Below, piece after piece: positions 40,643-46,738 of a stretch of 60,461 nt of DNA. The DNA lies in the IMG/VR virus record IMGVR_UViG_3300009158_000053, positions 1 through 60,461 of that record; one strand, written 5' to 3'. The stretch is from a virus. Both the position numbers and the translations under genes were made by a program. Under the pieces are notes generated by a model, which was not told where the DNA came from, made no database searches, and saw only the letters and a list, made by a program, of their open reading frames with translations. Within the stretch, counting starts at the first letter, position 1; each line of letters starts with the position of its first letter.

Positions 40643-40807
40643 ATGAAATCCAAAGACCAAAGGATTGAACAACAAATTGCGGGTATAGACGCGCCGATGG
40701 CTCGACAAGCAAGGCAACGGTCTCCAAAACCGTCTTATGTAGGGGCGGTACCTACTCGGCGTGCCATTTTAAATGTCCCTAGTGTACAGATTTATCTGTG
40801 CATATAA
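40643..40807 (+). pseudogene. Truncated copy of the MKTKDQ gene start, running into tRNA-Trp copy 2
   Basis: ATGAAATCCAAAGACCAAAG repeats the start of the gene at 40175 (MKSKDQ vs MKTKDQ), but after about 14 codons the frame runs straight through the second tRNA-Trp and ends at 40807. It looks like debris of a local duplication of tRNA-Trp plus neighbouring gene start. Confidence 0.6.
40691..40766 (+). tRNA. tRNA-Trp (CCA), copy 2, noncanonical T-loop
   Basis: Identical in all 76 positions to the copy at 40069, including the unusual T-loop GGCGGTA and encoded CCA. Identity implies a recent duplication or gene conversion. Confidence 0.9.
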
Positions 40808-40816
40808 AGGACACCA
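40774..40816 (+). ncRNA. 43-nt tRNA-like minihelix ending in CCA
   Basis: TGTCCCT/AAGGACA forms a 7-position acceptor-like stem with one mismatch, enclosing a 7-bp hairpin GTACAGA-TTTA-TCTGTGC, and is followed by CCA. No D- or T-arm is present. It sits between two tRNA genes with normal spacing. Confidence 0.4.
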
Positions 40817-40817
40817 C

Positions 40818-40891
40818 GCGGGTATAGCATAGTGGTAATGCCTTAGTCTTCCAAACTAATGAGGAGGGTTCGATTCCCTCTACCCGCTCCA
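40818..40891 (+). tRNA. tRNA-Gly (UCC)
   Basis: GCGGGTA/TACCCGC acceptor, GCAT/ATGC D-arm, TTAGT-CTTCCAA-ACTAA (anticodon TCC), T-arm GAGGG-TTCGATT-CCCTC, discriminator T (U73 as in Gly), encoded CCA. Confidence 0.93.
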
Positions 40892-40896
40892 CTTTT

Positions 40897-40989
40897 GGAT
40901 GGGACGTAGATGTCGGTTTTCTACAGCAGTTTGCTAAACTGTCGTGCTCCTTAAAGGCACCGTGGGTTCAATTCCCACTCTATCCGCCA
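40897..40989 (+). tRNA. tRNA-Ser (GCU)
   Basis: GGATGGG/TCTATCC acceptor with G-U pairs, D-stem GTAGA/TCTAC, GCAGT-TTGCTAA-ACTGT (anticodon GCT), long variable arm GTGC/GCAC as expected for Ser, T-arm GTGGG-TTCAATT-CCCAC, discriminator G, encoded CCA. Confidence 0.92.
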
Positions 40990-41194
40990 CTTAGTGCCGG
41001 TCTAGATAGCCGGACAACCTGGAGTAAGTTTTGGTCAGTTTATGTTTGTATCTCCAGCTCTTTCTTAAACACTGGCCTTAGACGTTATTGGATTGCCGTA
41101 TGGTAGTCGATCGTTGAATGATGTGACAAGTCTCGCGAGGAAAACACATCTTTTTCATTGATTTCCCTTCTCTGGAAATCTATAATCTTTACAT
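40990..41194. other. Non-coding stretch in the tRNA array with hairpins and tRNA remnants
   Basis: No ORF and no intact cloverleaf. It contains a CTGGAG/CTCCAG hairpin near 41030-41060 and, around 41107-41135, a copy of GATCGTTgAATGATGTGACAAG resembling the 5' half of the tRNA-like fragment at 41195. A promoter (41158) lies at its end. I see no other feature. Confidence 0.45.
41158..41186 (+). promoter_or_regulatory. Strong sigma70-like promoter before the last tRNA
   Basis: TTGATT, 17-nt spacer beginning TCCCTT, perfect TATAAT at 41181. The predicted start falls at the beginning of a tRNA-like 5' half (41195), upstream of tRNA-Arg and an endonuclease gene. Confidence 0.65.
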
Positions 41195-41240
41195 GTCTCG
41201 ATCGTTTAATGGATAGGACAAGAGTGTTTTATAATATTTT
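41195..41240 (+). other. Truncated tRNA-Arg-like 5' half
   Basis: GTCTCGA, D-arm-like GTTTAATGGATAGGAC, then AAGAGTG; similar to the first 35 nt of many tRNA-Arg genes. No anticodon stem closure or T-arm follows. It is a remnant, or a 5' leader that keeps tRNA structure. Confidence 0.4.
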
Positions 41241-41256
41241 AGGATAAGTAGTTTAT

Positions 41257-41331
41257 GTCGTTGTAGCTCAATGGAAGAGCAATTTCCTTCTAAGAAATTG
41301 GTTGCTGGTTCGAATCCAGTCAGCGACACCA
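41257..41331 (+). tRNA. tRNA-Arg (UCU)
   Basis: GTCGTTG/CAGCGAC acceptor, GCTC/GAGC, ATTTC-CTTCTAA-GAAAT (anticodon TCT), T-arm GCTGG-TTCGAAT-CCAGT, encoded CCA. Confidence 0.92.
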
Positions 41332-41342
41332 TTTCAAAAAAT

Positions 41343-42080
41343 ATGAAAAAAATAATTTGTTCTAAATGTAATCATGAATTTAGAAATCAAAGGTCTAATT
41401 TTAATAGACATTTTGCATCTTGTAACGGATCATACAAGCCATTTCAAAAACTCTCATCTTGTAAATATTGCGATTTAAACTTTGAAACTCTATCTGCATC
41501 TCAACGAGCAAACCATAGCAGATGGTGCTCCTACAATCCAAGATCTATTGAAGACAAAAATCAATTATCAAAACGAATATTAGAAGTTACAAAACAAAAC
41601 AAAGGAAAGCCTCTAACTATAGAACATAAAGAAAAAATTAAAGAAGCCCATAAAAACGGAAAATATTCTCATGTATTACATAACGCATTCCTCGGCAGAA
41701 AACATACAGACAAAGCAAAACAGCTTATAAGAGAAAAAGCTTTATCTTCTTCTCACAGAAGATTAAAAAAAGGAATGATAGAGTATAATGGAATAATGTT
41801 AGATTCTTCTTGGGAATTAGAACTGGCAAAAAGATTAGACTATCTTCAAATTTCTTGGATCAGACCATTACCTATTCAGTGGGTGGATTCAGAAAATCAA
41901 ACTCATAAATATTTTCCAGATTTTTATCTTCCTACATATGATTTATATTTGGATCCAAAAAACCCATACGCTGTAAAAACTCAACAAAACAAAATAGAAA
42001 TTTTAAAATCTCTATACAATAACATTATTTTTTTATATACATTAAAAGAATGTAAGGAATTTGATATTATTAAAAAATAA
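41343..42080 (+). CDS. Homing endonuclease: zinc fingers, NUMOD3 repeats and PD-(D/E)XK nuclease
   Basis: A 245-residue protein starting 11 nt after tRNA-Arg; the longer frame beginning inside the tRNA is rejected. Residues 1-60 contain two Zn-finger-like units (CSKCNHEF...HFASC; CKYCDLNF...HSRWC). Residues about 85-130 hold two NUMOD3-type DNA-binding motifs (GKPLTIEHKEKIKEAHKNG; GRKHTDKAKQLIREK). The C-terminal half is a compact nuclease: SSWELELAKRL, then KYFPDFYLPTYDLYLDPKN, which supplies the PD...DxK catalytic pattern. It is likely a free-standing mobile endonuclease cutting at the tRNA locus of related phages. Confidence 0.85.
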   Translation: MKKIICSKCNHEFRNQRSNFNRHFASCNGSYKPFQKLSSCKYCDLNFETLSASQRANHSRWCSYNPRSIEDKNQLSKRILEVTKQNKGKPLTIEHKEKIKEAHKNGKYSHVLHNAFLGRKHTDKAKQLIREKALSSSHRRLKKGMIEYNGIMLDSSWELELAKRLDYLQISWIRPLPIQWVDSENQTHKYFPDFYLPTYDLYLDPKNPYAVKTQQNKIEILKSLYNNIIFLYTLKECKEFDIIKK

Positions 42081-42109
42081 AAAATTTCTAATCCACAATA
42101 CCATTTTTT

Positions 42110-42361
42110 ATGAGCTTATATTATACTGAATGTCTTTATGACAATTCCAAATTAGGTACCACAGTCTTCAAAGTTAAAATTAAAGAAGGCATTTTTACCG
42201 TGTTAAATTATAACAACAAAGATACCGAAATATATTGGCTCCACGGCACCGTATTAGTCAATCCCCACTCAAATGAATACAAGGCAGCAAACAAAGCTGT
42301 CTCTAGTTTTTTAGAAACCATATCAAAATCTACAAAATTACAAAACTATGATTCCAATTAA
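42110..42361 (+). CDS. Small 83-residue protein
   Basis: It begins MSLYYTECLYDNSKLGTTV; beta-rich first half, helical Lys/Ser-rich end. It overlaps the next ATG by 14 nt. No family is recognised. Confidence 0.55.
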   Translation: MSLYYTECLYDNSKLGTTVFKVKIKEGIFTVLNYNNKDTEIYWLHGTVLVNPHSNEYKAANKAVSSFLETISKSTKLQNYDSN

Positions 42362-42584
42362 AGATAAATTGTATAAAATTAACTACACAGATCCAACCTG
42401 CAGAGAAGCAGACTATAAAGGAGTGGGTCGTTTTACTGGTTATATAGAAGAAGACAGTGATGAACCAGATTTAACAAAGGGCATCATATATAGATTCACC
42501 GGATTGGAAACCGCATTTGGATTCACTGCAGAAGGTTTCTTTGGAGAAGAAGATATTATAGAAGAGGTTTTAGAAAAAACATAA
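42348..42584 (+). CDS. Small acidic 78-residue protein
   Basis: It begins MIPIKDKLYKINYTDPTC; acidic centre EEDSDEPD and a beta-rich region (GIIYRFTGLETAFGF). It overlaps the preceding gene by 14 nt. It might be a small SH3-like barrel. No family is recognised. Confidence 0.55.
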   Translation: MIPIKDKLYKINYTDPTCREADYKGVGRFTGYIEEDSDEPDLTKGIIYRFTGLETAFGFTAEGFFGEEDIIEEVLEKT

Positions 42585-42600
42585 AATATACCTTTTCTGG

Positions 42601-42608
42601 ATAAATAT
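42601..42608 (+). promoter_or_regulatory. T4-late-like promoter box ATAAATAT
   Basis: ATAAATAT ends 5 nt before the ATG at 42614, the usual geometry here. Confidence 0.5.
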
Positions 42609-42613
42609 ATCAT

Positions 42614-42793
42614 ATGCCGGAAGAAATTGATTCCACACCAGTTGAAGTTCCAGTTGAAGTTCCTGTAAAAGTAACTAAAGCAGAAACTCTAATCAAAACA
42701 CCAGAACCAGCTCCAGTTGCTCCTTCAGAAACAGAAGAACAACGAATTGCTAGAGAAGAGTTCCAAAAATGGTGGCGCAGAGAACAAATGTAA
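42614..42793 (+). CDS. Small Pro/Val-rich acidic protein (59 aa)
   Basis: MPEEIDSTPVEVPVEVPVKV: short VEVP repeats, an Ala/Pro linker, and a charged helical end REEFQKWWRREQM. It looks disordered except for the C-terminal helix. It has its own late-like promoter and is followed 4 nt later by the next gene. Too short for the usual ORF cut-off, but context supports it. Confidence 0.55.
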   Translation: MPEEIDSTPVEVPVEVPVKVTKAETLIKTPEPAPVAPSETEEQRIAREEFQKWWRREQM

Positions 42794-42797
42794 TTTT

Positions 42798-43202
42798 ATG
42801 AGAACTAAAGACACTATTTTATTAGAAGAAGCCTATACTTTAGTAGTCAATGAGACCTCTAAAGGTCATAAGCCAGATTGGCTCCTTGCAGCTCAATTAA
42901 AAGCTGAAGGTAAAAAAGGTAAAAAAGGTAACGGAAACACTAAATGTCCGAAATGTGGATGCAATCCAGATAAACCCAAAGCTGGTTGTAAATGCAAACA
43001 CAAGAACAAAAAGATGATGAAGGAAGAGTTCGGAGAACAAGAAGAACGAGATCCTATAAAGCGAAAAGTATCAGATATTCTTAAAAAAGTTTGGCATCAA
43101 GAAATTTCATACGAAGAAGCCACAGAGATGATTAACAATCTTTATGATGAATCACTAGTAGGTCCTCTTCTGGATGGTCCTACAGAGGATGATATGCATT
43201 AG
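42798..43202 (+). CDS. 134-residue protein with LLEEAY leader and Cys-rich centre
   Basis: I start at 42798 (MRTKDTILLEEAYTLVV); the longer frame is inside the preceding gene. The leader belongs to the group discussed at 29526, 39592 and 40175. The middle is very basic with a zinc-ribbon-like cluster KCPKCGCNPDKPKAGCKCKH, and the end is an acidic helical region. A DNA-binding protein packaged with the genome would fit but is inference. It ends before a strong terminator. Confidence 0.62.
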   Translation: MRTKDTILLEEAYTLVVNETSKGHKPDWLLAAQLKAEGKKGKKGNGNTKCPKCGCNPDKPKAGCKCKHKNKKMMKEEFGEQEERDPIKRKVSDILKKVWHQEISYEEATEMINNLYDESLVGPLLDGPTEDDMH

Positions 43203-43240
43203 CACCAAATTAGACTAATAATTTCTTCCCAGAATCTTAA

Positions 43241-43270
43241 AAAGACCCAGATTAACGTCTGGGTCTTTTT
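43241..43270 (+). terminator. Rho-independent terminator
   Basis: AAAGACCCAGA / TCTGGGTCTTT stem with a 6-nt loop and a T tract, 38 nt after the stop at 43202. Confidence 0.92.
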
Positions 43271-43282
43271 TTGCCTTAAAGT

Positions 43283-43311
43283 CGTGTGTTCCTCTTATCA
43301 AACTGTTATTC
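43283..43311 (+). promoter_or_regulatory. Weak sigma70-like promoter giving a leaderless start
   Basis: CGTGTG, 17-nt spacer beginning TTCCTC, TTATTC ending 7 nt before the ATG at 43319. Hexamers are poor; spacing and TTCC fit the group. Confidence 0.35.
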
Positions 43312-43318
43312 TTTAAAC

Positions 43319-43432
43319 ATGAAGCAACCTGTAACGTTTGATGATGTCCTCGCCGAAGAAGAAGAGTTCCTAGCTCGCGAAGCTTTCATGTCTAGCGAAG
43401 AATGGAATCTAAGTTCTCCGCAAGGAAGTTAA
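43319..43432 (+). CDS. Small acidic 37-residue protein
   Basis: MKQPVTFDDVLAEEEEFLAR: a highly acidic helical peptide. It starts at the expected position behind a weak promoter and lies between a terminator and the next promoter, so it would form a separate tiny unit. Confidence 0.45.
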   Translation: MKQPVTFDDVLAEEEEFLAREAFMSSEEWNLSSPQGS

Positions 43433-43437
43433 TAAAG

Positions 43438-43466
43438 TTGTAATTCCCTACAATCCACTCTAACAT
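43438..43466 (+). promoter_or_regulatory. Sigma70-like promoter giving a leaderless start
   Basis: TTGTAA, 17-nt spacer beginning TTCCCT, TAACAT ending 8 nt before the ATG at 43475. Confidence 0.5.
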
Positions 43467-43474
43467 TATTCATA

Positions 43475-43819
43475 ATGAAAATTAATAAAAACCTAGCAGT
43501 CTCTTTACTCCTTCTCGGATCTTTCCTAAATGGAGGTTGTATTATTGGATCTGGAAAGATCTCCGTATTAAACCGAGAAGGTATAACCTCTCTGCCTCCA
43601 ATTAATATTCACAATGTAAATAACAATACCAATTCAGTTAAAAATACATCTCCTCAACCACCTCCTCCTGCTCCACCAGCTTGGACTCAATATAATTCTA
43701 GCTATAATGAAGATGTACAATATCTACAATCGGACCCTAAAAGATTTGACACACCATCTGGTTGCTTGTCTCCTCTTATGTATGACGGCAAACTACCTCT
43801 CAGATTTCCTCCTAAATAA
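43475..43819 (+). CDS. Proline-rich lipoprotein
   Basis: A 114-residue protein with a lipoprotein signal: basic start MKINKN, hydrophobic LAVSLLLLGSFL, and lipobox LNGGC. The mature part has a Pro run (SPQPPPPAPPAW). Small Pro-rich lipoproteins are common as outer-membrane spanins (Rz1-type) in phage lysis cassettes, and the next gene is a secreted RlpA-like protein, which supports an envelope role. No inner-membrane spanin partner is identified with certainty. Confidence 0.65.
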   Translation: MKINKNLAVSLLLLGSFLNGGCIIGSGKISVLNREGITSLPPINIHNVNNNTNSVKNTSPQPPPPAPPAWTQYNSSYNEDVQYLQSDPKRFDTPSGCLSPLMYDGKLPLRFPPK

Positions 43820-43825
43820 CCTAAA

Positions 43826-44182
43826 ATGAAAATTTTTCTAACATTCTTAGTATCTCTTTTCTCATTACAATCAGCCCAGGCCAACTCTCAAACTGGTTTA
43901 GCCTCTTGGTACGGATTTGAAAATAAAATTTCTTCTACCGGCAAAAGATTAAACCGTAAAATTCCAGCAGCTGCTCATCGAACTTTACCCATTGGAACCA
44001 AAGTAATAATTACAGTCAAAGACACCAATAAGTCTATTGTGGCGGTTATAGAAGATCGAGGACCTTATATTAAAAAGCGAATTATAGATGTCAATAAATT
44101 CGCAGCTAAACAATTAGGGTTTGTGGATCGGGGTTTAGTTAAAGTAACAGTGACACCAGTTCAATTTCCTTACAAGACCTAA
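43826..44182 (+). CDS. RlpA-like secreted protein (double-psi beta-barrel)
   Basis: A 118-residue protein. MKIFLTFLVSLFSLQSAQA is a typical signal peptide with A-x-A cleavage. The mature domain shows the RlpA/DPBB pattern: GLASWYGFENK, S-T-G-x-R-L-N, AAHRTLPIGTKVIITV, then EDRGPYIKKRIIDVNKFAAKQLG, including the conserved D-R-G-P-(F/Y). RlpA proteins are septal lytic transglycosylases acting on denuded glycan; here it likely attacks peptidoglycan during lysis or entry. It follows a lipoprotein gene by 6 nt. Confidence 0.88.
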   Translation: MKIFLTFLVSLFSLQSAQANSQTGLASWYGFENKISSTGKRLNRKIPAAAHRTLPIGTKVIITVKDTNKSIVAVIEDRGPYIKKRIIDVNKFAAKQLGFVDRGLVKVTVTPVQFPYKT

Positions 44183-44193
44183 GTATATTTCTT

Positions 44194-44994
44194 ATGCTTA
44201 CAGAGTCTAAATTTTCTACTGTAGAAGATGATATTACGAAACAGAAGTTTACTAAACAAATTAAACAGTGGATTACTTCTTTTCGAGATCAAAACCTTCA
44301 AGGAAGAGGTAGATTGACCAATGCTACTCGAGCTGAGGCTTTAAAAGATCTTAAAGACCGACTACACAAAGAAAAGAAATTTCTTTTAGGACAATTTTAT
44401 TTAGGACGCAAAAGAATTGATGTTTGGATTCAAGACATTCCAGACAGAGCTTCCTGGCATCAAATGTATAAGAGATCTTCCTACATTATAATTGGTTTAA
44501 ATCTTATAATAGATAATCCAGATTTAGCATTATCTTCTTTGGTACATGAAATTTTACATGCTAATCAAGAATATAAAAAACAATCTCCGGAATATGATGA
44601 AGCTGCCTCTAAATTATCTGGAGAAACTGAAGAAGATTGGTTTTATTATTATACAGAACCCAAAGAATTAGAAGCTCAATTAGGAGAATTGGGGCATAAT
44701 ATAGTTTCTTATTTTAAAAAGAAAAGAGACAAACAAGAAATTCTTAATTTGTTAGATGAAGTATTAACGATGCCTAGGGAAAAATTTGTAGACATAAACT
44801 GGGTTCATGATATGTCTCAACCCCGTTATGCTTATGATATTTTTAAAAACAATACTTTTTTCTTAAAAAGTATTAGCAAACCTCCTACAAGTATGTCCGA
44901 CAAGCTTAAAGCCAATCAAACCATCGATCGGTGCTGGAGACAATTTAAACTAAAAATGTTTTCTTTGGTCCAAGCCTTAAAAGAATCTTTGTAA
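44194..44994 (+). CDS. Zinc metallopeptidase-like protein (HExxH)
   Basis: A 266-residue protein, first gene after the RlpA-like protein (11-nt gap). SLVHEILHANQEY carries the zinc motif H118-E119-x-x-H122, and EPKELEAQLGELGHN about 35 residues later offers the third ligand (Glu). This fits gluzincin-like peptidases. N-terminal 80 residues are basic and helical. No signal peptide. It starts MLTESKFS. Substrate unknown; could process virion proteins or cut peptidoglycan cross-links. Confidence 0.68.
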   Translation: MLTESKFSTVEDDITKQKFTKQIKQWITSFRDQNLQGRGRLTNATRAEALKDLKDRLHKEKKFLLGQFYLGRKRIDVWIQDIPDRASWHQMYKRSSYIIIGLNLIIDNPDLALSSLVHEILHANQEYKKQSPEYDEAASKLSGETEEDWFYYYTEPKELEAQLGELGHNIVSYFKKKRDKQEILNLLDEVLTMPREKFVDINWVHDMSQPRYAYDIFKNNTFFLKSISKPPTSMSDKLKANQTIDRCWRQFKLKMFSLVQALKESL

Positions 44995-45000
44995 AAAATC

Positions 45001-45029
45001 TTGAATTCCCAGCAATTTTCTAATATATT
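45001..45029 (+). promoter_or_regulatory. Sigma70-like promoter
   Basis: TTGAAT, 17-nt spacer beginning TCCCAG, TATATT at 45024. The next ATG (45060) is 30 nt away, so this transcript has a short leader, unlike most others here. Confidence 0.55.
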
Positions 45030-45059
45030 TAAATCATTCAGTAAAACAACAAACAATAT

Positions 45060-45290
45060 ATGAACATCAAAAACGTAAAATACGCCATCTACTCCAACAA
45101 AGCAGGACGTCCTAATTCTAACCCCACCGTAGCTTTCCTTATGCGAGCTCTACAGCCAGGAGAATTTATGTATGTCAGCCCCTCGGAACAACGTGACGTA
45201 CATAGCTTCAAGCGATCTATGACCAAGTCTTTCTCTACAAAGGTTTGTAATCGTAATCTATTGAAGGTTACTTGTACAGCCTCGTATTAA
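45060..45290 (+). CDS. Small basic 76-residue protein
   Basis: It begins MNIKNVKYAIYSNKAGRPNS and is basic throughout, with two cysteines near the end. It is flanked by its own promoter and a hairpin terminator, so it forms a single-gene unit. No recognised family. Confidence 0.6.
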   Translation: MNIKNVKYAIYSNKAGRPNSNPTVAFLMRALQPGEFMYVSPSEQRDVHSFKRSMTKSFSTKVCNRNLLKVTCTASY

Positions 45291-45310
45291 AAGTTAGATA
45301 AAAACAAATC

Positions 45311-45346
45311 TCAAACGCCTTCAGATTCGGTTCTGAAGGCGTTTGA
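45311..45346 (+). terminator. Hairpin terminator between 45290 and the DUF1501 gene
   Basis: A 15-bp perfect stem (TCAAACGCCTTCAGA with TCTGAAGGCGTTTGA) and loop TTCGGT. The T tract is weak, but the stem is strong; it insulates the downstream late unit. Confidence 0.75.
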
Positions 45347-45356
45347 ACTATAAAGG

Positions 45357-45364
45357 TATAAATA
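45357..45364 (+). promoter_or_regulatory. Exact T4 late promoter box TATAAATA before the DUF1501 gene
   Basis: TATAAATA (8/8) ends 5 nt before the ATG at 45370 and follows a strong hairpin terminator. This places the two host-type genes under the phage late programme. Confidence 0.68.
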
Positions 45365-45369
45365 GTTAT

Positions 45370-46737
45370 ATGAGCGACTGCGGCAATCATCCCAATTCCT
45401 CTCTCAACCGTAGAGAATTCCTCACAGACTTTGGAGCAGGTCTGGGTGGTCTATCACTAGCTGCTCTTTATGGTATTAATGCAAATACAGCAGAAGCTGC
45501 ATCCCCTCTGGCTGCTAGGAATCCTCACTTCCCTGTAAAAGCTAAGGCAATCATTCAATTGTTTGCTAGTGGAGCACCTTCCCATATTGATACTTTTGAC
45601 TATAAACCAGAATTAAAAGCCAAAGATGGAATGAAAGCCGAGAGCGGCGGATTCTTATTTGCTTCTCCGTTTGAATTCCCTCAGTTTGGCAAATCTGGAT
45701 TGAACATTTCAGAAGTATGGAGTAAAGTAGGATCCCATGCAGATGAGTTAGCTATTATTAACTCTATGCAAACCCCTATTCCAGATCACGATCTCGCTGC
45801 TAAGATGATGAACACCGGAGATTCTCAATTACCCAAGCCTAGTGTTGGTAGCTGGATGGTATATGGTCTTGGTACAGCAAATCAAAACATGCCCGGATTC
45901 ATTTCTTTGAATGGCAATCCAAATTGGAGACAATGTGCTTTCTTACCCGGAATGTTCCAAGGCTGCAATGTTCAATATCGTCAAGGAATGCGTTCAGATG
46001 AGATATTAGCAAACCTTACCAGTCAATTCTCTACACAAGAAAGACAGCGCAGACAAATTGAATTTTCTCGTAGCATGAATTTCATGCACATGGAAAAGCT
46101 TCAAAAAGACATTCAACTAGAATCTCGTATTGAAGCATTTGAAACTGCATTCAAAATGCAAACAGAAGCTACGGATGCTTTTGATGTATCTAAAGAACCA
46201 GAAAATATTAAAGACCTTTATGGACGTACAGAAGACGGAGCCAAGTTAATGGTGGCTCGTAGATTAGTAGAAAGAGGAGTGCGGTTTGTTCAGGTCAATG
46301 TTGGAGGGTTTGACCATCATGAAAACATTAAGCTCAATATGACTAATACCGCGGCAAAATACGATACAGCTATTGCTGGATTGCTTACAGACTTAAAACA
46401 ACGCGGACTACTTGATTCTACTTTGGTAATATGGGGCGGAGAATTTGGTCGCACAGCAACTGCTGGCGGCGGAGCAGGTACTCCTGGTAGAGATCACAAT
46501 GGCAAAGCATTCTCAATCTGGATGGCTGGAGGGAATGTCAAAGGTGGAATGAGATACGGTAAGACAGATGAGACAGGGGCTAAAGCAGTTGAAGATATTG
46601 TTACCATTCATGATTTGCATGCAACTATTTTGCACTTGATGGGATTTGATCATAAGAAATTGACATACAATTACAATGGTCGTAATTTTAGATTGACAGA
46701 TAATTTTGGTGAAGTAATTAAAGATATAATTGTTTAA
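45370..46737 (+). CDS. DUF1501 protein with Tat signal (alkaline-phosphatase-superfamily fold)
   Basis: A 455-residue protein. The N-terminus has a twin-arginine signal (NRREFLTDFGAGLGGLSL), so it is exported folded. The body matches DUF1501: ASGAPSHIDTFDYKPEL, PIPDHDLAAKMMNTGD, VQVNVGGFDHHENI, IWGGEFGRTATA, GRDHNGKAFSIWMAGG and the terminal IHDLHATILHLMGFDH. These Asp/His clusters are those of sulfatase/alkaline-phosphatase-like enzymes. The family is typical of Planctomycetota and Verrucomicrobiota, almost always beside a DUF1549/DUF1553 gene, as here; its activity is unknown. Start at 45370 is set by the late promoter 5 nt upstream; an earlier in-frame start would lie before the promoter. 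Confidence 0.92.
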   Translation: MSDCGNHPNSSLNRREFLTDFGAGLGGLSLAALYGINANTAEAASPLAARNPHFPVKAKAIIQLFASGAPSHIDTFDYKPELKAKDGMKAESGGFLFASPFEFPQFGKSGLNISEVWSKVGSHADELAIINSMQTPIPDHDLAAKMMNTGDSQLPKPSVGSWMVYGLGTANQNMPGFISLNGNPNWRQCAFLPGMFQGCNVQYRQGMRSDEILANLTSQFSTQERQRRQIEFSRSMNFMHMEKLQKDIQLESRIEAFETAFKMQTEATDAFDVSKEPENIKDLYGRTEDGAKLMVARRLVERGVRFVQVNVGGFDHHENIKLNMTNTAAKYDTAIAGLLTDLKQRGLLDSTLVIWGGEFGRTATAGGGAGTPGRDHNGKAFSIWMAGGNVKGGMRYGKTDETGAKAVEDIVTIHDLHATILHLMGFDHKKLTYNYNGRNFRLTDNFGEVIKDIIV

Positions 46738-46738
46738 T

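Noticed and set aside
35293-41331. Stop-codon suppressor tRNAs or a recoded genetic code
   Set aside because: No TTA, CTA or TCA anticodon was found in any tRNA with a normal loop. TAA, TAG and TGA all end plausible genes. The UAA-anticodon tRNA reads UUA, not a stop codon.
41271-41342. Longer N-terminus of the NUMOD3 endonuclease starting inside tRNA-Arg
   Set aside because: The added 24 residues translate the tRNA; the ATG at 41343 directly after the tRNA is the sensible start.
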